A stretch of 64,000 nucleotides of DNA from Motacilla alba alba (GCF_015832195.1 NC_052017.1:11546790-11610789), one strand, 5' to 3'. Numbered from the stretch's first letter, positions 12,641 through 26,218 are shown. Program-made: numbers and translations. Notes: generated from the letters alone by a model not told the origin.

Positions 12641-13877
12641 TTTACTTTGTTGCTTATCTTGATGTCAGAGTTACTATGAAGAATGTTTGAAATTCTGTTT
12701 TTCTGCCATAATCCACAGCCCTAAGTATGCACACACAACTTTCTGCCCCAAGCCTTTTTTTGGTGTTCACACCCCTAGCTGCCCCAAAGCTGAGAACTGA
12801 GCCAGGACACCTAACTGAGCAGCCACATGCTCAGCCTTGGGGACCTGATGGCCACAGCCCAGGTTGTCACACTGGTGTTCAGGAGCGAGGAGAGCACAGG
12901 AACTGACTTGGGTAAGGCTTCACAAACTCACCTGAAACCAGGGTGAGTGCAATACTGTGTAAAGGTGCTCCAGCAGACATTACAGACCTTACAGCACAAG
13001 CCCCAGGCCAGCCAGAGCCACCTGGTTGCCAGTGTGTATTCAGGGATTTGTCCACTGCTGACTGCAACACAAAGCACGGGGCTTCTGTGAGGGGCTGTTA
13101 GACATAGCTCAAAGATGCTCTTTCAATAGCTCCACCTGCTCAAGATTAAAGATGGTCTGATTTTCTGCTCTACACAATTATTTATGTTGTTGTCCTTTAG
13201 CCAGTTTCTGGGTTTTAAAAATATACCCTTCCATAGGTGTAATACGCCCCAAAAATTGCTCATGTAATGCAGCTTTTCATTTTGTACAGACAGAAATGGT
13301 GGTGTGCATTCATTTCAAGAAACTTGAATTTCAGCACTGTGTGTAAAGCAAAAGATAGCATTCCAAGGTTTTCTGCTTGAAAAGGAAAATATCTTCCTGA
13401 CCCTTTTGTAGTTAAAAGAGAGGTCAAAAAAAAGGAGTATTTGCAACTCTTCTGTCTTCTCTATTAATTTTAGCTTTAGACTTTGACTCATAAACAAGCA
13501 CGATAGGGTCCTGAACCAGGATTAAAATGGAAGGTTGTTTTCAGAACTGGTATAGAAAAGCACTTTTTCATTTTGTGTGTGAGTGTAAATGCCTTTAAAA
13601 ATGAATAGAGCCATTCGTCTAAAAAAAAGCAGTATTGACATTTTTATGGAGTTGTTTTTGGAAAGATCCAATGTTTAATATTAAATTCAACATATGGTTG
13701 TGGTCAAATTGTGCTCCTACTGTGTAAAATGTATGAATAACAACTTACTGCGTTCTCCTGGCCAATATATGGAGAGAAGGTTGATTAATTTAACTAGTAT
13801 CCCTTAATCTCCTGCCTTGGCTTCCATCCCGTTCTGCAAGGGTTGATAAATCTTACATCCCCTGAGGAGTATTACAA

Positions 13878-13904
13878 TTCCTAATAGTCTTGTGCTATTA
13901 GGAA
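13878..13904. repeat. Perfect 10-bp hairpin, 7-base loop
   Basis: TTCCTAATAG at 13878-13887 pairs perfectly with CTATTAGGAA at 13895-13904 around the loop TCTTGTG. The stem is too short for a microRNA precursor, no run of T follows, and no gene is near, so no role is assigned. Confidence 0.85.
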
Positions 13905-16259
13905 GAAGCAAGGCTCAACTGTACCAAAACATCCAGCACATGAAACTGTATAAATAATTTAGCTTTTCTAGTTTAATTTTTTTACAGCTTTTCTTTGCAG
14001 GCTGTGATAAGAGATATTAGTTCAGTCAACTGTAAGTAAATAAAATAAAAAAAGGAAAATACTATTCAGAGGAACTGTTTGAAGAGGTAAGGCTGTTCTT
14101 CTCACTGTTTGCAGCACCCTGTTAGGCTGTCAAACTAAAGTAATTCATATATTTCCCTGCCTTTAAATAAAAATGTATTTTGTTTGGAGTGGGTGTTCTC
14201 TCAGGACCATCAGCTACTTTCCACATGGCATGACATGGCCAGAATGGGAAAGTTAGGCACTGCTTTCTGCATGAAGTGGGATTCCCTGTCCTGCCACAGA
14301 TTTTCTGTGTGAGTGTATGCAAATCACTGCATGCTTTTGGGAAGGCTCAGACAGGCAGGCAATCTTCTTAAGTTGTAGGAGTTCCTCTGAATCGAGTGAG
14401 CCGGAGCAGTTGTTTGTGCTCATAGTTGTAGTCCACAGCAAATTCAGCTTAGCTTCACTTACAGTGAAGGAAATTCAAGATAAATAGTACAGCCTTGCAT
14501 TTGCTGTAGGCTGAGTTAGCACAAGGACAGCCACCACGTCTCAGATAATGCATATTGAATTATTCAGCCGTGATATCTTGGTCATGTGACTGAGATTTAT
14601 ACTCATTTGTAAACTACCTTGAAGGAGAGAGCTGAAAGGATAAATACATTTTAAAAAAAGCAATGAAAAGGACTGTAAAAATCTCAAAACCTAGGGCTAC
14701 TATTCAAGAGACAGGCACCGTTCTCATGCTTGGGAAGAGACAATATTAGTAATTTCTGAATAGAGATGCATTGTTTTTTTTTCCAGCACACAGCAAAGCC
14801 TGGCAAATTAGCTGATTGTTTTCCTATTAACTAATATAGGTGATGAGTATTTTGCTTCAGGAAATATAAACATCTTTTGCATAAAATTGAATCACCTGCA
14901 ACAGCCTAAACCCTGTTGTCTCCATTCTAGCAAAATTTCTGCTGGAATTAGTAAAATTTTTAAAGGACTTGGAGCTGGCAGTACGTGTTTACACAAAATA
15001 ATGCTCTGACTTCAGTAACAGGTTGGACTGAATAAAGGTATGAAAACAGGGCTTGATTCATATTTTATATAAAAATTAATGCTTTGAATTCTTCTCTATT
15101 ATTAAGAAATTTTTCTTCATACATAGTAAATTAATTTCTATCATATCTGAGATAAACAAATAGGGTTATTATTTGGGCAAAAGGGGACTTAAAGGATTCA
15201 GGATGGGCACCTACTAGTCAGTGACTGTGTGGTGGTGTCTGGTGCAGAAGTTATTCTTGTAGGGGTTTGGATGATTAGGACTGGCTCTCTTAAATAAGAT
15301 GTGGATGCTGTGTGCCCATGGACTGTTACCATTTGGCCATGTGTCTTTTCAGGTCCCTCCTGCCCCAAAAAGCTTCATCCAGGGGGTAACAAAAGGCAAA
15401 GAAGGTTTTAGTCACAGTCCAGCAGCAGTTGTGTCCTGTGACACCCTGGTGTGACAATGCCATAGCAAGGTGTGAGGGGCAATGCTCCAAGAGCAAGCTC
15501 CACAGTGGGGTTTGGTTGTTTTGGGACAAATTTTGTTAAACTATGGCACTTTTCAATCCCATGAGGAGCAGCCAATTGTGCTAAATATCTTGTGAAATAC
15601 GTGCTTTGAAAGCTCAGCCTTATGCAGTTTTGTAGGGTTTAAATGTAAAAAATTCCTTATGGGAAGAAGGAAATGGTCCATATCCATTGGTGCACATTCA
15701 TTGAGGCTCTTGTGACATCCAGGGATACGCTGGGATATTGCAGAGGTTTATACTTAAGAACTTGTGTAGAAAGATGAGTCCATCAGTGTAAAGTGGGAAA
15801 CTTCAGTCCATTCTCTCACATTTGCTTCCAGAGGACTATCTGTCTATCAGAGAGACCGAGAGGACTTTGTTCTTATGTCTGTACAGCCTGAGGATGTGAG
15901 GACAACTTCAGGTCAGGTCTGACACAATCCAGCTGGCCTGCCATTTGGGTCCACCTTTTACAACCATTCTGGTAAGCTCCCCAGACAATTCAAAATCCCT
16001 CTGGACACAATTCCAGATGCACTGATTCCTACTGCCAAAGGCTTGGCCCAAACCCCTATGATTTCCCAGAGCTCTGTGACTGGTTGTACAGGGGCCCCTG
16101 GGTGAATACAAAATTAACTCTGACCAAAAGCCTCAAAAAGCCTGTCTTACACCAGGCCTCTCAAGGAGACACTTGGATGTGTTTTTCAGGTTCATGTTTT
16201 TTTGGAAAACAGAATGCAACATTTCCAATCAAAACTGTGAGATATAAAACTGAGTACCA

Positions 16260-16462
16260 GAATTGGAGAATGGTTTGGGTTGAAAGGGTTGTTAAAGACC
16301 ATTTAGTTCCAACTTCCCTACCTTTTTTTTGGGACACCTTCCACTAGACCAGATTGATCAAAGCCCATCCAACCTGGTCTTGAACACTTCCAGGGATGGG
16401 ACATTCACAGCCTCTCTGGGCAACCTGATCCTGTGCTTCACCACTCTCACAGCGAAGAAATA
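16260..16462 (-). mobile_element. CR1 LINE fragment, 3' end
   Basis: The plus strand reads GAATGGTTTGGGTTGAAAGG and then the ACCTTCCACTAGACCAG and CACTTCCAGGGATGGGACAT blocks that are diagnostic of the avian CR1 3' region in reverse orientation. On the minus strand the frame ending at 16358 still translates to the ORF2 C-terminal signature (RVVKHRIRLPRE, then VPSLEVFKTRLDGL), followed by the short 3' UTR. The element is 5'-truncated to about 200 bases, as usual for CR1, because reverse transcription starts at the 3' end and aborts early. The terminal ATTCTATG repeats are eroded. It is a dead copy with no reverse transcriptase domain. Confidence 0.92.
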
Positions 16463-17221
16463 GCAGCCTCTTGCTCCTTTAAAAAATACAGATGTATTTA
16501 TTTCCCTATTTCTAGTTTCATGTACATTGTATTTCATATGCTTTCTGTAATAACACCACAAAAGACTTCATAAATGCACTAGTCAGTGGGGAATGCTGTG
16601 CCTGCTTGTGATTTTACACATCTTTTCTTTAAGCCAGAAAATCTAAATGTAAAATGTAGTATTCAGAGACACTGAAAGGGGTTTTGTGTTGCTCTCTGGA
16701 GGATGCTGGATTCATAAAACAATGAATGGATTACCATCATCGATAGAGTTAGTTTTTCCATCTGTGGCAAACAGACAATATAGTCTTGCTAACGTGCTTC
16801 ATATTAATAAACCACCCAAGTATAATTCATTGCAGGTTGCAGCTATAAATCAGAAATAGCCTTCATTTTGTTCAGCTGTCAGACTGAGAGAGCCTTGGGG
16901 GTGGGGGCTGTTTGTAAGGGGCCAGGGGGGCTGCAGGTCTCTGACCTCTCCCTGCGGTGGAAAGCATGTCACACCGCAGCTGTCCATGGAGACAGGTCAT
17001 GTGGCCCAGTGCCCTGTCACAAGCAAAAAGCCACCTTGTCACCTGCCATCATTTTTTGTCCTGCTGTGTTCTACTGGGAAAGAGATGCAAAGAAACGCTG
17101 CAGGAATGGTGCAGTGCAAACGTAAGCACGGCTGCCAGCAGCAAAATCCCTCGGGCACCCATGCTGCTGTTCCCTGCTGGAAGACAGGGGCTGCACATGT
17201 CTGACCTGGGCACAAACCAAC
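16463..17221. other. Unique spacer between two CR1 copies
   Basis: AT-rich from 16463 to about 16860, then clearly GC-richer from about 16870 to 17220. The GC-richer part holds overlapping frames on both strands (16868-17125, 16957-17256 and 16986-17204 plus; 17049-17264 minus). Their mutual overlap and lack of recognisable domains argue that they are chance frames. Confidence 0.45.
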
Positions 17222-17342
17222 CTAGACACAGAATAGCAGCGGATAGAACAGCATAGAATAGCATATTTTCAGCTGAAAGTGACCTATGATGATCATCTGT
17301 CTCTGCTGCCTGACCAATTCAGGGCGGACCAAAAGATGGGAA
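17222..17342 (-). mobile_element. CR1 LINE fragment of a second subfamily, 3' tail
   Basis: The plus strand shows a tandem series of ACAGAATAGCA- and GAACAGCATAGAATAGCA-type units and then GACCTATGATGATCATCTGT and GCCTGACCAATTCAGGGC. This is the reverse complement of the 3' tail and adjoining 3' UTR of a CR1 subfamily different from the copy at 16.26 kb. Only about 120 bases remain. Tandem short units at the very 3' end are a CR1 hallmark, used instead of poly(A). Confidence 0.8.
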
Positions 17343-20300
17343 TCAGTGCCAGGAATTTGCAGATATATCCTGACATTTTGGTGTTATCAGACAAATCACT
17401 TTGTACCTGACTGAAGTTCCATGAAAGCTGACAAGGGTTTTGTTCTTCCCTCCCTCCCTGACCCTAGTGGAAGCTCTTGCAGTTGCTTCACCTCTCAGTT
17501 TCCCTGTCTCTGCCTGAGAAATTGGGATAAGCATGGATAACTCAAAGAGGTGTTCTGAGGATTAATTAGTTAACATGTGCAGGGCATTTTGAGGATAAAA
17601 AATGCTGAATATTGGCATTACTACACCTGGCTCTGTGTGTACCTCTGTCTATGCACAAAATGAATACCATACTTCCATGTGTAAAACATATCAGATAAGC
17701 TTCATGCCTATGCAAATAAATCTTCAGGCAAATCAATTTTCTTCAGTAATCCTCAGGCAACATGCAGAGAAGCAGAGGCAAAGGCAGAGGGCAGCAGAAG
17801 CAGGGGGAGATGCACTAAAGAGGAAAAAGAGATTTAGAAGTGTGTGATGAGGGAAATCTGGAGAGGGGAAATCTCTTTCTACAAATGCATATGGATATGC
17901 CCTACTGAATCAGAGGCCACAGGCTGTGCACATGAGAATAGAGTTCTTCAAAATTCTTTTTGCATAATGATTTAGCCATGCATTATGTTTTATGGTGACA
18001 TAACCTCATTGTTTTGAGATTTTTGCTGTGCACTGTAACAGCCTTTGTATGGCAATAAATGTAACTCATACATTAATTTTTGGCATTCCTCATATATTCA
18101 TTCAGTCCCTGGAATGTGCACAGTTTAAACCTAGCACATTGTAACTGAACAAATAGTGGATTAAATGTGCCTGTTTTGTCTTTTTTACTAAGCTAGGTGG
18201 GATCAAAGCTATCAGCTTCTGTGCCATAGTTTAATTATATTTTTACTCAGAGTGCCAACATTTTACAAAATGAAATTAAATAACAACAGGAGAAAGCACA
18301 GCATCATTCAAACAGGCTTTAATCAGGTCTTGGAAGGATAATAGAGAGCAACTGAAGCAGGTTTGTTAATTCTGTTGGTTTCAACCCATTGTAAAACCAG
18401 TGCTCAGAGCTGTTATTTCAGAGGTGATCAGCACCAGTCTGTGTGGACCTGCAACTGCAGAGTGAGAGGCAGAGTAGCAACATGTGTAGATGCCCACACA
18501 GAGGTAGCTGCCACAGTAGTGCCAGACCACTGACATAAGGACAAGGAAGTGGCTGATATGTAGGAGTGAACTGTGCATAGCCAGAGCAGTAAATGATGGT
18601 TCCTTTCTCTGCAATTAGCTGTGAGCAGCAATCAGGAGGTGAACAATGGCAAAGCACATTCCAGCTATTGCCTTTGTATTCTGTAATCTTGAGTGCATGC
18701 ACATTTCTTAACATTCCCTAGACACCCACATCATTCTAAATGTTTGGAAGGTGCGGACTGGGTTTAATTGTGAGAGAATTTCCATGTCTGTAATGGGAAA
18801 GGGCTAGCCTATGCTGCTTTTGAAATGACTCTCTGAATATGACTTAGAGGAACGTGCTCATTGTAATGACAGCCCTTAGCAACATGTTGAATCCTCAGGG
18901 TAAAAGCTCATTCACTGACTACAGATGAAGGTTGTTAAGGGAGTAAGGGAAAAAAAATGCAAAAGCAAATTAAAAAAAAAATAGTGTGGAATCAGGTAGC
19001 TTTTGCTTCTCCTCTTTGGAATCTGAAGTACTTGCAGGAAGCGCTGTAATAATTATTTCTTCTAACAGCTGGCACTTCAACCTTCCTTCACACCAGGGGA
19101 AGTCAGTACTCAAGGGCTGGAAAGTGAGGTGGAGTCTCAGGGGAGCTTTTATCGCTGAGGATAGCACTTTCATGCCCTGTTTGGGAAAGAAAAAAAAAAA
19201 ATATTAAAATGCAGACTGCTTTCTGCATGAACCACCTGTCTTTCTCAGGGGCTTTTTAAAAAGATGGACCTTGATTAGAGAGTCATCTAGTTGCAGGGCC
19301 TTTTAAATGGCCTTTTCTCTCTCTGCTGGCTTTTGTGGCTCCTGCTCTCCATTCTCCTTGTGTCCTCTCCCTTCAGGATGCTCCTTCTCACCCAATGGAT
19401 GTTCTGCTTCCCCCACATCTCCTCTCCAGTTCTGCCAGTGCTGCAGTTTGTAGGGCCTTGCATTAAACCAGACCAGAGACTACCCTGGGATAAAGTAACT
19501 CTGAAATAGCACAAAAAGGAACACAAAAATAAAAAAGTAAAGAGAAAGGTGATTTCTTATATCCAGATCCTAACAAGGACCTGCTGGTACCTGAAGCTGT
19601 TCCATGGGCACAACCTTGTAGGCAGCAAGAAGTGTCCAGCCTTTCACCTACAGTTAGAGATCTTTTTACGCGTTCATTTTCCGGATATTGCTCTGTAAAC
19701 GTCAGAAATTTCATATAGCTCCCTGTGTGTATCTGTTTTGCCCCAGTCTTTAATTGCATGGCCATCTATTATTTTCATTTCTCTGTATGGATAATTATGA
19801 AATAGTTCTTTTTATCTCCTTTCTTCGATGTATGGCTCCAGGCTCTATTAATCACAATCTAAAGCCTCAGCTGAATACATTGTTATTAAGTTCCTCATGT
19901 GGTTTTTATGGTGCTCTTTCTGCAATTTGTCAGTTCTTCACAAACATCGTGAATTTATATTCACAGCAGCCCTAGCAATTAAGCATATTATCACCATCAT
20001 TTTACAGATGGAGAACTGAAGAAAAGATAAATTATAGACAAAGCTGTCAAAATCCTACACTAATTTTTGATGACCAACTTTAGACACCTAGCCTATAATT
20101 TCTCAGGGGCAATAGTATTAAATAGACAATCTGCATTCTAGTCATCTATCCATGTGCTTCAGTCTTCTGAATTTCTGCAAATGATACCCAGAAAGCTGGG
20201 AATAAAAATGTTAACAGCTGACTCTAATCCAAAATGAGCACTGTGGCAGAGGTAGGGAGATGGTGTAAGTGCCTTGCATGCCGTTGAGTGTTGAGTTGAG

Positions 20301-23300
20301 CTTTGTACTGAGACAGCTAAAGGCAGAAGTTTATGCTGTGAGTCTACACCTGAGTTAGGCAGCTGAGCTCCCAGCAGTGCCAGCAGGGCCTGAGGAGCTG
20401 CTTGTTCACCCCCCCAGGAGGCACCTATGGCTGCTGAGCCCAGCACTGCCGAGTGCTCTGTCTGTGCCCTGACTCTGCTGGGAGTGGAGACACTCAGCTG
20501 ACACAGACACACTGAGCTGGTAGGAAACCAATTTATTTGCCTAAATCTGCAGCCAAGCCTCTCCTTCGTGTATTTAGTAATGAAACACTGTAATTTCTAC
20601 AATATTCTTCCTTCATCTTTTCCTTGGTACCTTGTGTTACCTGCAGCAAACTGAATTTGGGGCACCACAGACGCGTTTCCATTCATCTCAAAGTTCTTAT
20701 TCACATAAACACCGCCCACACTTGCTGAGTTTTTAGCACTTATTCACATGCAGAGGAAATGGATTTCCTACTGTACACAGGAATGTGTTTCTCACCACAC
20801 TGTTTGTGACTGGACAATATGCACAATGCTGTGTGTTCTTACCCCAGAGCTCCTTTTTGAGAAGCCTGTCCTGACACTGTAACAGCATAACTGCAGCTCT
20901 GTTTTTTAAGCTGAATCAAAATTTTAAAATAATGTGCAGGAGCCGCTGTGATGTTGACCAGTGAGAATGCAGCTGAAACCCTAGAATAGATTTTAATTAT
21001 ACAAATTTTATTTTTCCTATTTTTAATATGTTAAGTTTTTTTTTATATCAGCCAAGTGTTCAGTTACTTGACTAGTCCATTAAATAAACTTTAATTCATA
21101 ACAATTGAACAATCTCTAAGTATCACAGCATAATTTCAAGTGTCACCACTACTAGGAGAGTTACCAAAGTGGTGGTGTCATCTACAGAATAATGTACAGG
21201 CCTAGGAATTAAGGAAATATGCTATTTCCAACTTTGTCACAGACTTTGCAAGTGGATATATATTGACTAAATGCAGATGCCTGTGCTGAAGACATCTGCA
21301 TCTGGCTCAGTGGATAGTCAGCAAAGAACTAGTCAATAGAATCCAGGGGGCAATTCATCCTCTCCTAAATTAGGTGTCTGAAATAGGGCAGATGATTGGC
21401 ACCCTAAAAGGGCATATTTGTCTCCAGTGACTATACATCGAGCCCCAGGGGCTAGCTTGAGTTTAACTGTCTACATTGTTGATTTCTAAAGTCAGGTGAG
21501 ATGGATCCCACCCTCTGTATCCCCAGGCCAGTTATTTCATCTCAGTTTGCCTTTTATTTCTCTTTCTGAACGAGCTAGTATAATACCAGGAGCAGCAGAG
21601 TAGAATCAACACAGAGCTCTGCCTTGACTAATTAGTTTCTCAGTAGGGCTGTTTTATAGATCACTGGGGTATCTCTTCATGGCATGATGTTGTGGGATAT
21701 AGAAATACTCTAACAGATATTATAATAAGCCACATGGTAAAGCTCAGTTAATTACCAGCATCTTCAATATACATGGGAGCTCCTGTTGCCCTGTAGTTTC
21801 TTTTTCTTATGGAAAAAAAAAATCTTAAATTATATCAGTGCAATATCAATGTTGGAACTTTTATGGCACCAAAGTTTTCATATGAAGCATGGTGAATTTT
21901 TCTTAGCAGAAATCCACTATTCTTATCTTACCCTCTTTCTGTCTCCAATTTATTTCTTTGTCTGGTAGACACTGAAGCAGGAAGCTCCAGAAACAGAAGC
22001 CTTGTGGCAAGCCAAAATGAATAATAAAGCTGAATTCTGGGGATATTGCCAGAGAATGTCATACAGGATGCTCTGCACCAAGAGCTCAGGAACTACAGGT
22101 GGAATGACAAGATTATATGCTGCCAAGCTCTAAAGCAAGCAAAACAGAGTCAGCAAGGAAGCAGAGGGAAGCTCCAGGTAGTTACAATTTACCCCTTTCT
22201 TGAAACCAGGAAAGTTGGAAGGTGTTTGACTTTAACTGTATCCACACAGTAACCCTGGACAGGTGTCACTCTCCATGGGATTTCTCTTCTGAACTCACCT
22301 AAAGACCAGTGCTGCATATATATATTTAACTGTTTGTGTTATTGCACCTATGGAGATTTCAATCTTTCTTTCTGCTTTTATTTCTGGATAGGACCTGTTC
22401 TCTTCTGCCTCCTGCACATCTGTCCATGCTGTGCTGCATGTGGGGTACCGCCAGGACCTGGGAAGAAGTGCAGCCATGAGCTCATCAGCCTGTTTGGAAA
22501 TTCAGGGTAGACTTTTCCTTCTTTGCCTCAGACTATATGTCAGTTTCCTACACCTCTGCTCATAGTTTTCAGCACTTGCTGCATAGTTCTGTTGCATTCA
22601 GTGGGTATACCCTTGGGAAACATCTCCAAATTTGGCTACGAGAGGGATTGTTTGGGAAAGTTGGAAGCATAATCCTCAGCTTGACCTGAGTGTCAGCTCA
22701 GAGATAAATAAAATGAAGGCTTACTTTGCTCACTATGAAGTGTCAGGATTATCCAGACGTAGCTTTATATCTGGTATCTTCAGAAATAAGCATCTTTATT
22801 TTAAGAGAATAGACACTTGTAAGATTTTTTTTTCATGTCTACCTTCATGAATTGTAAGCAATCTAACTTATGATTCTTGCAAATTAAAACTAAAAGGACC
22901 AAAGAAGTATGCAGACTCAAACCCAAGATAATCAAAAAATTAGCCAAGAACAACAGAAGTTGACCTTACCCTTGCATGACCTTTGTAAGTTGTTTTATCA
23001 CCTTGCAGCAAAGATTTACCACGACACTTGGGGGGTGTGTGTGTGTTCATGGCATAGAGGTGTCAGACTTTCCCTTTTATTTAGAGAGAAACAAGAAAAC
23101 AATACATTTTATATTTTCTTTTAGGGTAGTGGAAGATAAATTCACTGGCCAGTGTTCTTACATCGTGTCCCAATTAGGAATCTGATTGTGGACCTGTCCA
23201 TGGAGAAACTGCCAGACATTTCTTTAGAAAAGGACCTGTCCTTGCTCTGCACTTGGAGCACACCACCATATTTCATTTAGCTTCTCCATCTTTGCCCCTT

Positions 23301-23946
23301 TTCTGTCAGCAGATGGGAGGTAGCTCCTGTATCGAAGATAACTGGTTTTATGTTTTTCATCCGGGGTGTCAGTCTCTTGTAATGGACAATTTGATGGCAC
23401 TTCATTCATTAAAGGGAATCTAAATGATAGTCTAAACCACTAAATTAGATTCTAATTTCCAGATGACATCATTTTGGTGAAGCACAGCTCATTCACAGGG
23501 CTTTGCAAAATGAGACTGACTATAAACTTTAAATACTGCCACAGTGAGACATATATGGCAATAGCAGCCATGATGTGGGTTAATAAAATGGCCCACAGTT
23601 ATGTGAATCCAACCATACATTCAAATTTCCAGGAAAAAGCATTCCCACACTTGCACAAATCCACTTTTTTATTTTTTTTTAAGTTTGACTGGTATCCACA
23701 AGAGACACCAAGTAGATGTTTACTCTTAACTCTCTCCTGAGGTGAACAAGACTGACAACATGGGGCACTAGAAAAATGTAACTTGTCAGTGGCCTGAAAC
23801 TGAAATCTTTTAACAGGCTCAGAATGAACTTGTTTTTGTCATAAAAAAAAGCCTGAAATGAAAAGTAGATGCTTCCAGAATGTCCTGTCAGAAAACAAAA
23901 ATATTTTCCCGGTGTATGAGTCAGGAGCTGGTCCACTCCAATGGCC
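17343..23946. other. Unique stretch without a supported gene
   Basis: About 6.6 kb with no identified transposon or exon. GC-richer blocks lie at about 19290-19480 and 20220-20520. The latter gives a 117-codon minus-strand frame (20159-20512) rich in Ala, Ser and Leu with no recognisable family. Short A runs occur near 18950-18980 and 19190-19202. Confidence 0.5.
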
Positions 23947-23968
23947 TTTTTTTTTTTTTTTTTTTTTT
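23947..23968 (-). repeat. T22 homopolymer
   Basis: Twenty-two T residues, read as poly(A) on the minus strand. No polyadenylation signal or retrocopy body was recognised on the minus-strand 5' side (higher coordinates). It is listed as a mononucleotide repeat. Confidence 0.9.
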
Positions 23969-25972
23969 GTTAAGTGCTGATTCTTCCATGCTCTTCATAT
24001 TGGAGGGGGAGGGATGCAGTAGAAGGGAGAAGAGAAAATCAATATGTTCTTATGTAAACTCAGCTGGACAGCAGCATAATACAGCAACTAGCCAAAACCA
24101 CCAGAGTGGATTCCAGGCTTCTGTTCAAAGAGTAATATGACATTTTTATGGGTTGAAATTCAGGTGTGACTGAAACAGATGCTTTTACCTTTTATTTAAG
24201 ACTATGCATGCAAAGCTATTCTGTTGCTAATTTTAATTTTTACTACCTGAATCTACTGATTCTAATAGCAATTAAGAAATTGAATATCTGGTTTTAATTC
24301 TTATTACACAGAGACAACAGAAAATTTTCTATTTGAAAAAAAATTATTCCATCACTGTAGATTTCTCTACAGGAAATTTGTCTGTTGGTTGCAAGAGACA
24401 CATCCCAGTGTGTGTTCCAGTTTGTTTACCAAAGGATTAGGTCTTTTGTCAGAGCAACAGATGATCTATTGTTGTTTGCTAAACTGAGCAATTCAGACAA
24501 GAATCTCAGACTTTATTTATGAATAAACCAGGGAACTCTAACTTGAGGCATCTATGATACAAACATACCTAATTAAGTAAGCCATCCTCAGTTTTCTCTG
24601 AAAAGAGCAGAGCAGAGTGGATATTTACAGGTATTTTGAATTGTGATGAGTCAGCCTGAGGTTCCACCAACTCACTCTCTGTTGGCTGTAAAGGCACCCT
24701 GGAGTGAGCAGTTCAGTTGATTAGATGTCTCAGCAGAGGCCTCTTTATTTAGAGAAGATGAATCCAAGCCTAAGTTTTTAAAAATTTTCAATTGATTTTA
24801 GGTTCCATTGCTGGAGGTTTGCTTAAGTGATTAAAATCAGTCTTGAACTTGCTTTTATCCCAACTTAATGCTCTTCACATTAGAGTATAGTTTATAATAA
24901 TTGATCAATTTATAAAATGTGTTTTGCAGCACAGTATTGAAAGGCACTGATTTCACTGTTTTGTGTGAAGAGCATCTCTTTCTCATTGCCCAGATGTCCA
25001 TGGGATGGGAACATTTTCTCAGGCAGCTGTGTTAGAAAGGTGAGCTCACTTTTCCAGGGTTGGCAAGCAGAAAGCCAACAGAAGTTTTAATTCTTTAGGG
25101 TTTTTGCTACATTCTTTGCTTTAGGGAAGACTGACTGCTTCGTCTGCTAATTGGATGTTTGATATAGATATTTTACTTTAAATCCTGTGGCAGAAGTGAT
25201 GTCTAATAGTATTTAGGAATATTGCAGGGGAGTACTTATAGATGTTTACCATAAGGTTATTGGAAAGGCTGCAAAGAAGCAATATGATCACACTGTTGAA
25301 ATAATAAATTAAGGTAGATCTTTTCCTGTCTAAAGAAAAGGAAACTATCCAGTCATTGACCACTGCTAGAGACCCAACACCTGAGCACTGATTGTATTTC
25401 CAAAAGTCAATGGCAAAGCCAATGGTTTCTCTACGACCAGGATTTCAACCTGTATTTTCCTATATTCTCTCATACCTGTGGATGCATTTTAATTTGTTGA
25501 GCTGATAATGGTAATCAATGAATATTGAAAGAATGCCAAACACATTTGAAATGCATATTACTAGGCATCAAGTAATTGCAATTTCTAGTCAAATACAGTC
25601 ATTTGGGAATATACTGCTGCTTGTTCATCCCCAATCAATGAAGATTAGCCACAAAGAGAAATAGAACCTGCTTGCAATGACTTTGATAAAAAGATAATGA
25701 CTGAAAACATTTTAAAGTTCCACAGCTGTTTTGCTATTTCAATTACATTCAGATTAGGAATAATATTCATAATAAAAAAAATTCACAATCATTAACAAAG
25801 TTTAAACAAGTTTTAAATGCTGGGCTTGAGATGAGGATTTCTTTAAAAATTAGCACATTTAAAGTCATGTTGGCTTTTGACCTATTTATGAAGTTTTGTC
25901 TTTAGGGATCATGATTGTTTCGCTTTAAAAAATTGTTTGTTAATCACATATTCATGAAGCCACCAAACCCTT
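23969..25972. other. Unique AT-rich stretch
   Basis: About 2 kb of AT-rich DNA with no supported gene, RNA or repeat. It directly adjoins the coding-like minus-strand frame at 25973. Confidence 0.55.
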
Positions 25973-26218
25973 TTATATGCACCATCTTAAACAGGTAAAA
26001 TTCTCAGGAACAGCTTTTTCTTCCATGATAGGCTCAATAAAACCTTCAAGGAAGGTCTCTGCTTGCAAAGGCTGCCTTTCTATTACAGCCAGAGTGAATT
26101 CAGCCCCAAATTTTGTATTGAGACTCACAGCACCCTGGTCTTCTTCAGAGCAGGGATCAGCCATGCCCTGTACCAGCACTGCAGTTAGCACACTTACTGT
26201 GAGATTATTCATGTACAT
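25973..26218 (-). pseudogene. Coding-like 81-codon frame; possible exon or gene fragment
   Basis: This minus-strand frame differs from the chance frames around it. Roughly a third or more of its codons begin with G, third positions are mixed, and the translation is balanced and acidic. The stretch GAEFTLAVIERQPLQAETFL looks like an amphipathic helix, and Cys residues are few. An in-frame TGA lies two codons upstream of the first Met, directly after which TGACAG could serve as a weak splice acceptor. No strong donor is visible before the stop at 25973. I do not recognise the family, so no function is assigned. It may be an exon of a gene whose other exons are outside the window, a decayed retrocopy, or chance. 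The plus-strand 110-codon frame at 25977-26309 is most likely its shadow. The type given here is a placeholder. Confidence 0.3.

Larger units (their letters stand above)
10697..16259. other. Unique stretch without a supported gene
   Basis: About 5.6 kb of unique DNA. It holds a T-rich run near 10920-10945, a (GTTT)5 run at 12621-12640, a GC-richer patch at about 12760-13085 and a perfect hairpin at 13878-13904. Blocks at about 15180-15540 and 15900-16110 are GC-richer and carry a 67-codon minus-strand frame each, without a recognisable family. No exon or RNA gene is supported. Confidence 0.5.

Noticed and set aside
16358..16561. 67-codon minus-strand frame with RLPRE-like residues
   Set aside because: The C-terminal part is a CR1 ORF2 remnant and the N-terminal part is flanking DNA. 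It is recorded under the CR1 element and not as a host gene.
20159..20512. 117-codon minus-strand frame
   Set aside because: It has Ala/Ser/Leu-rich composition in a GC-richer patch, with no recognised domain, exon signal or helper evidence.
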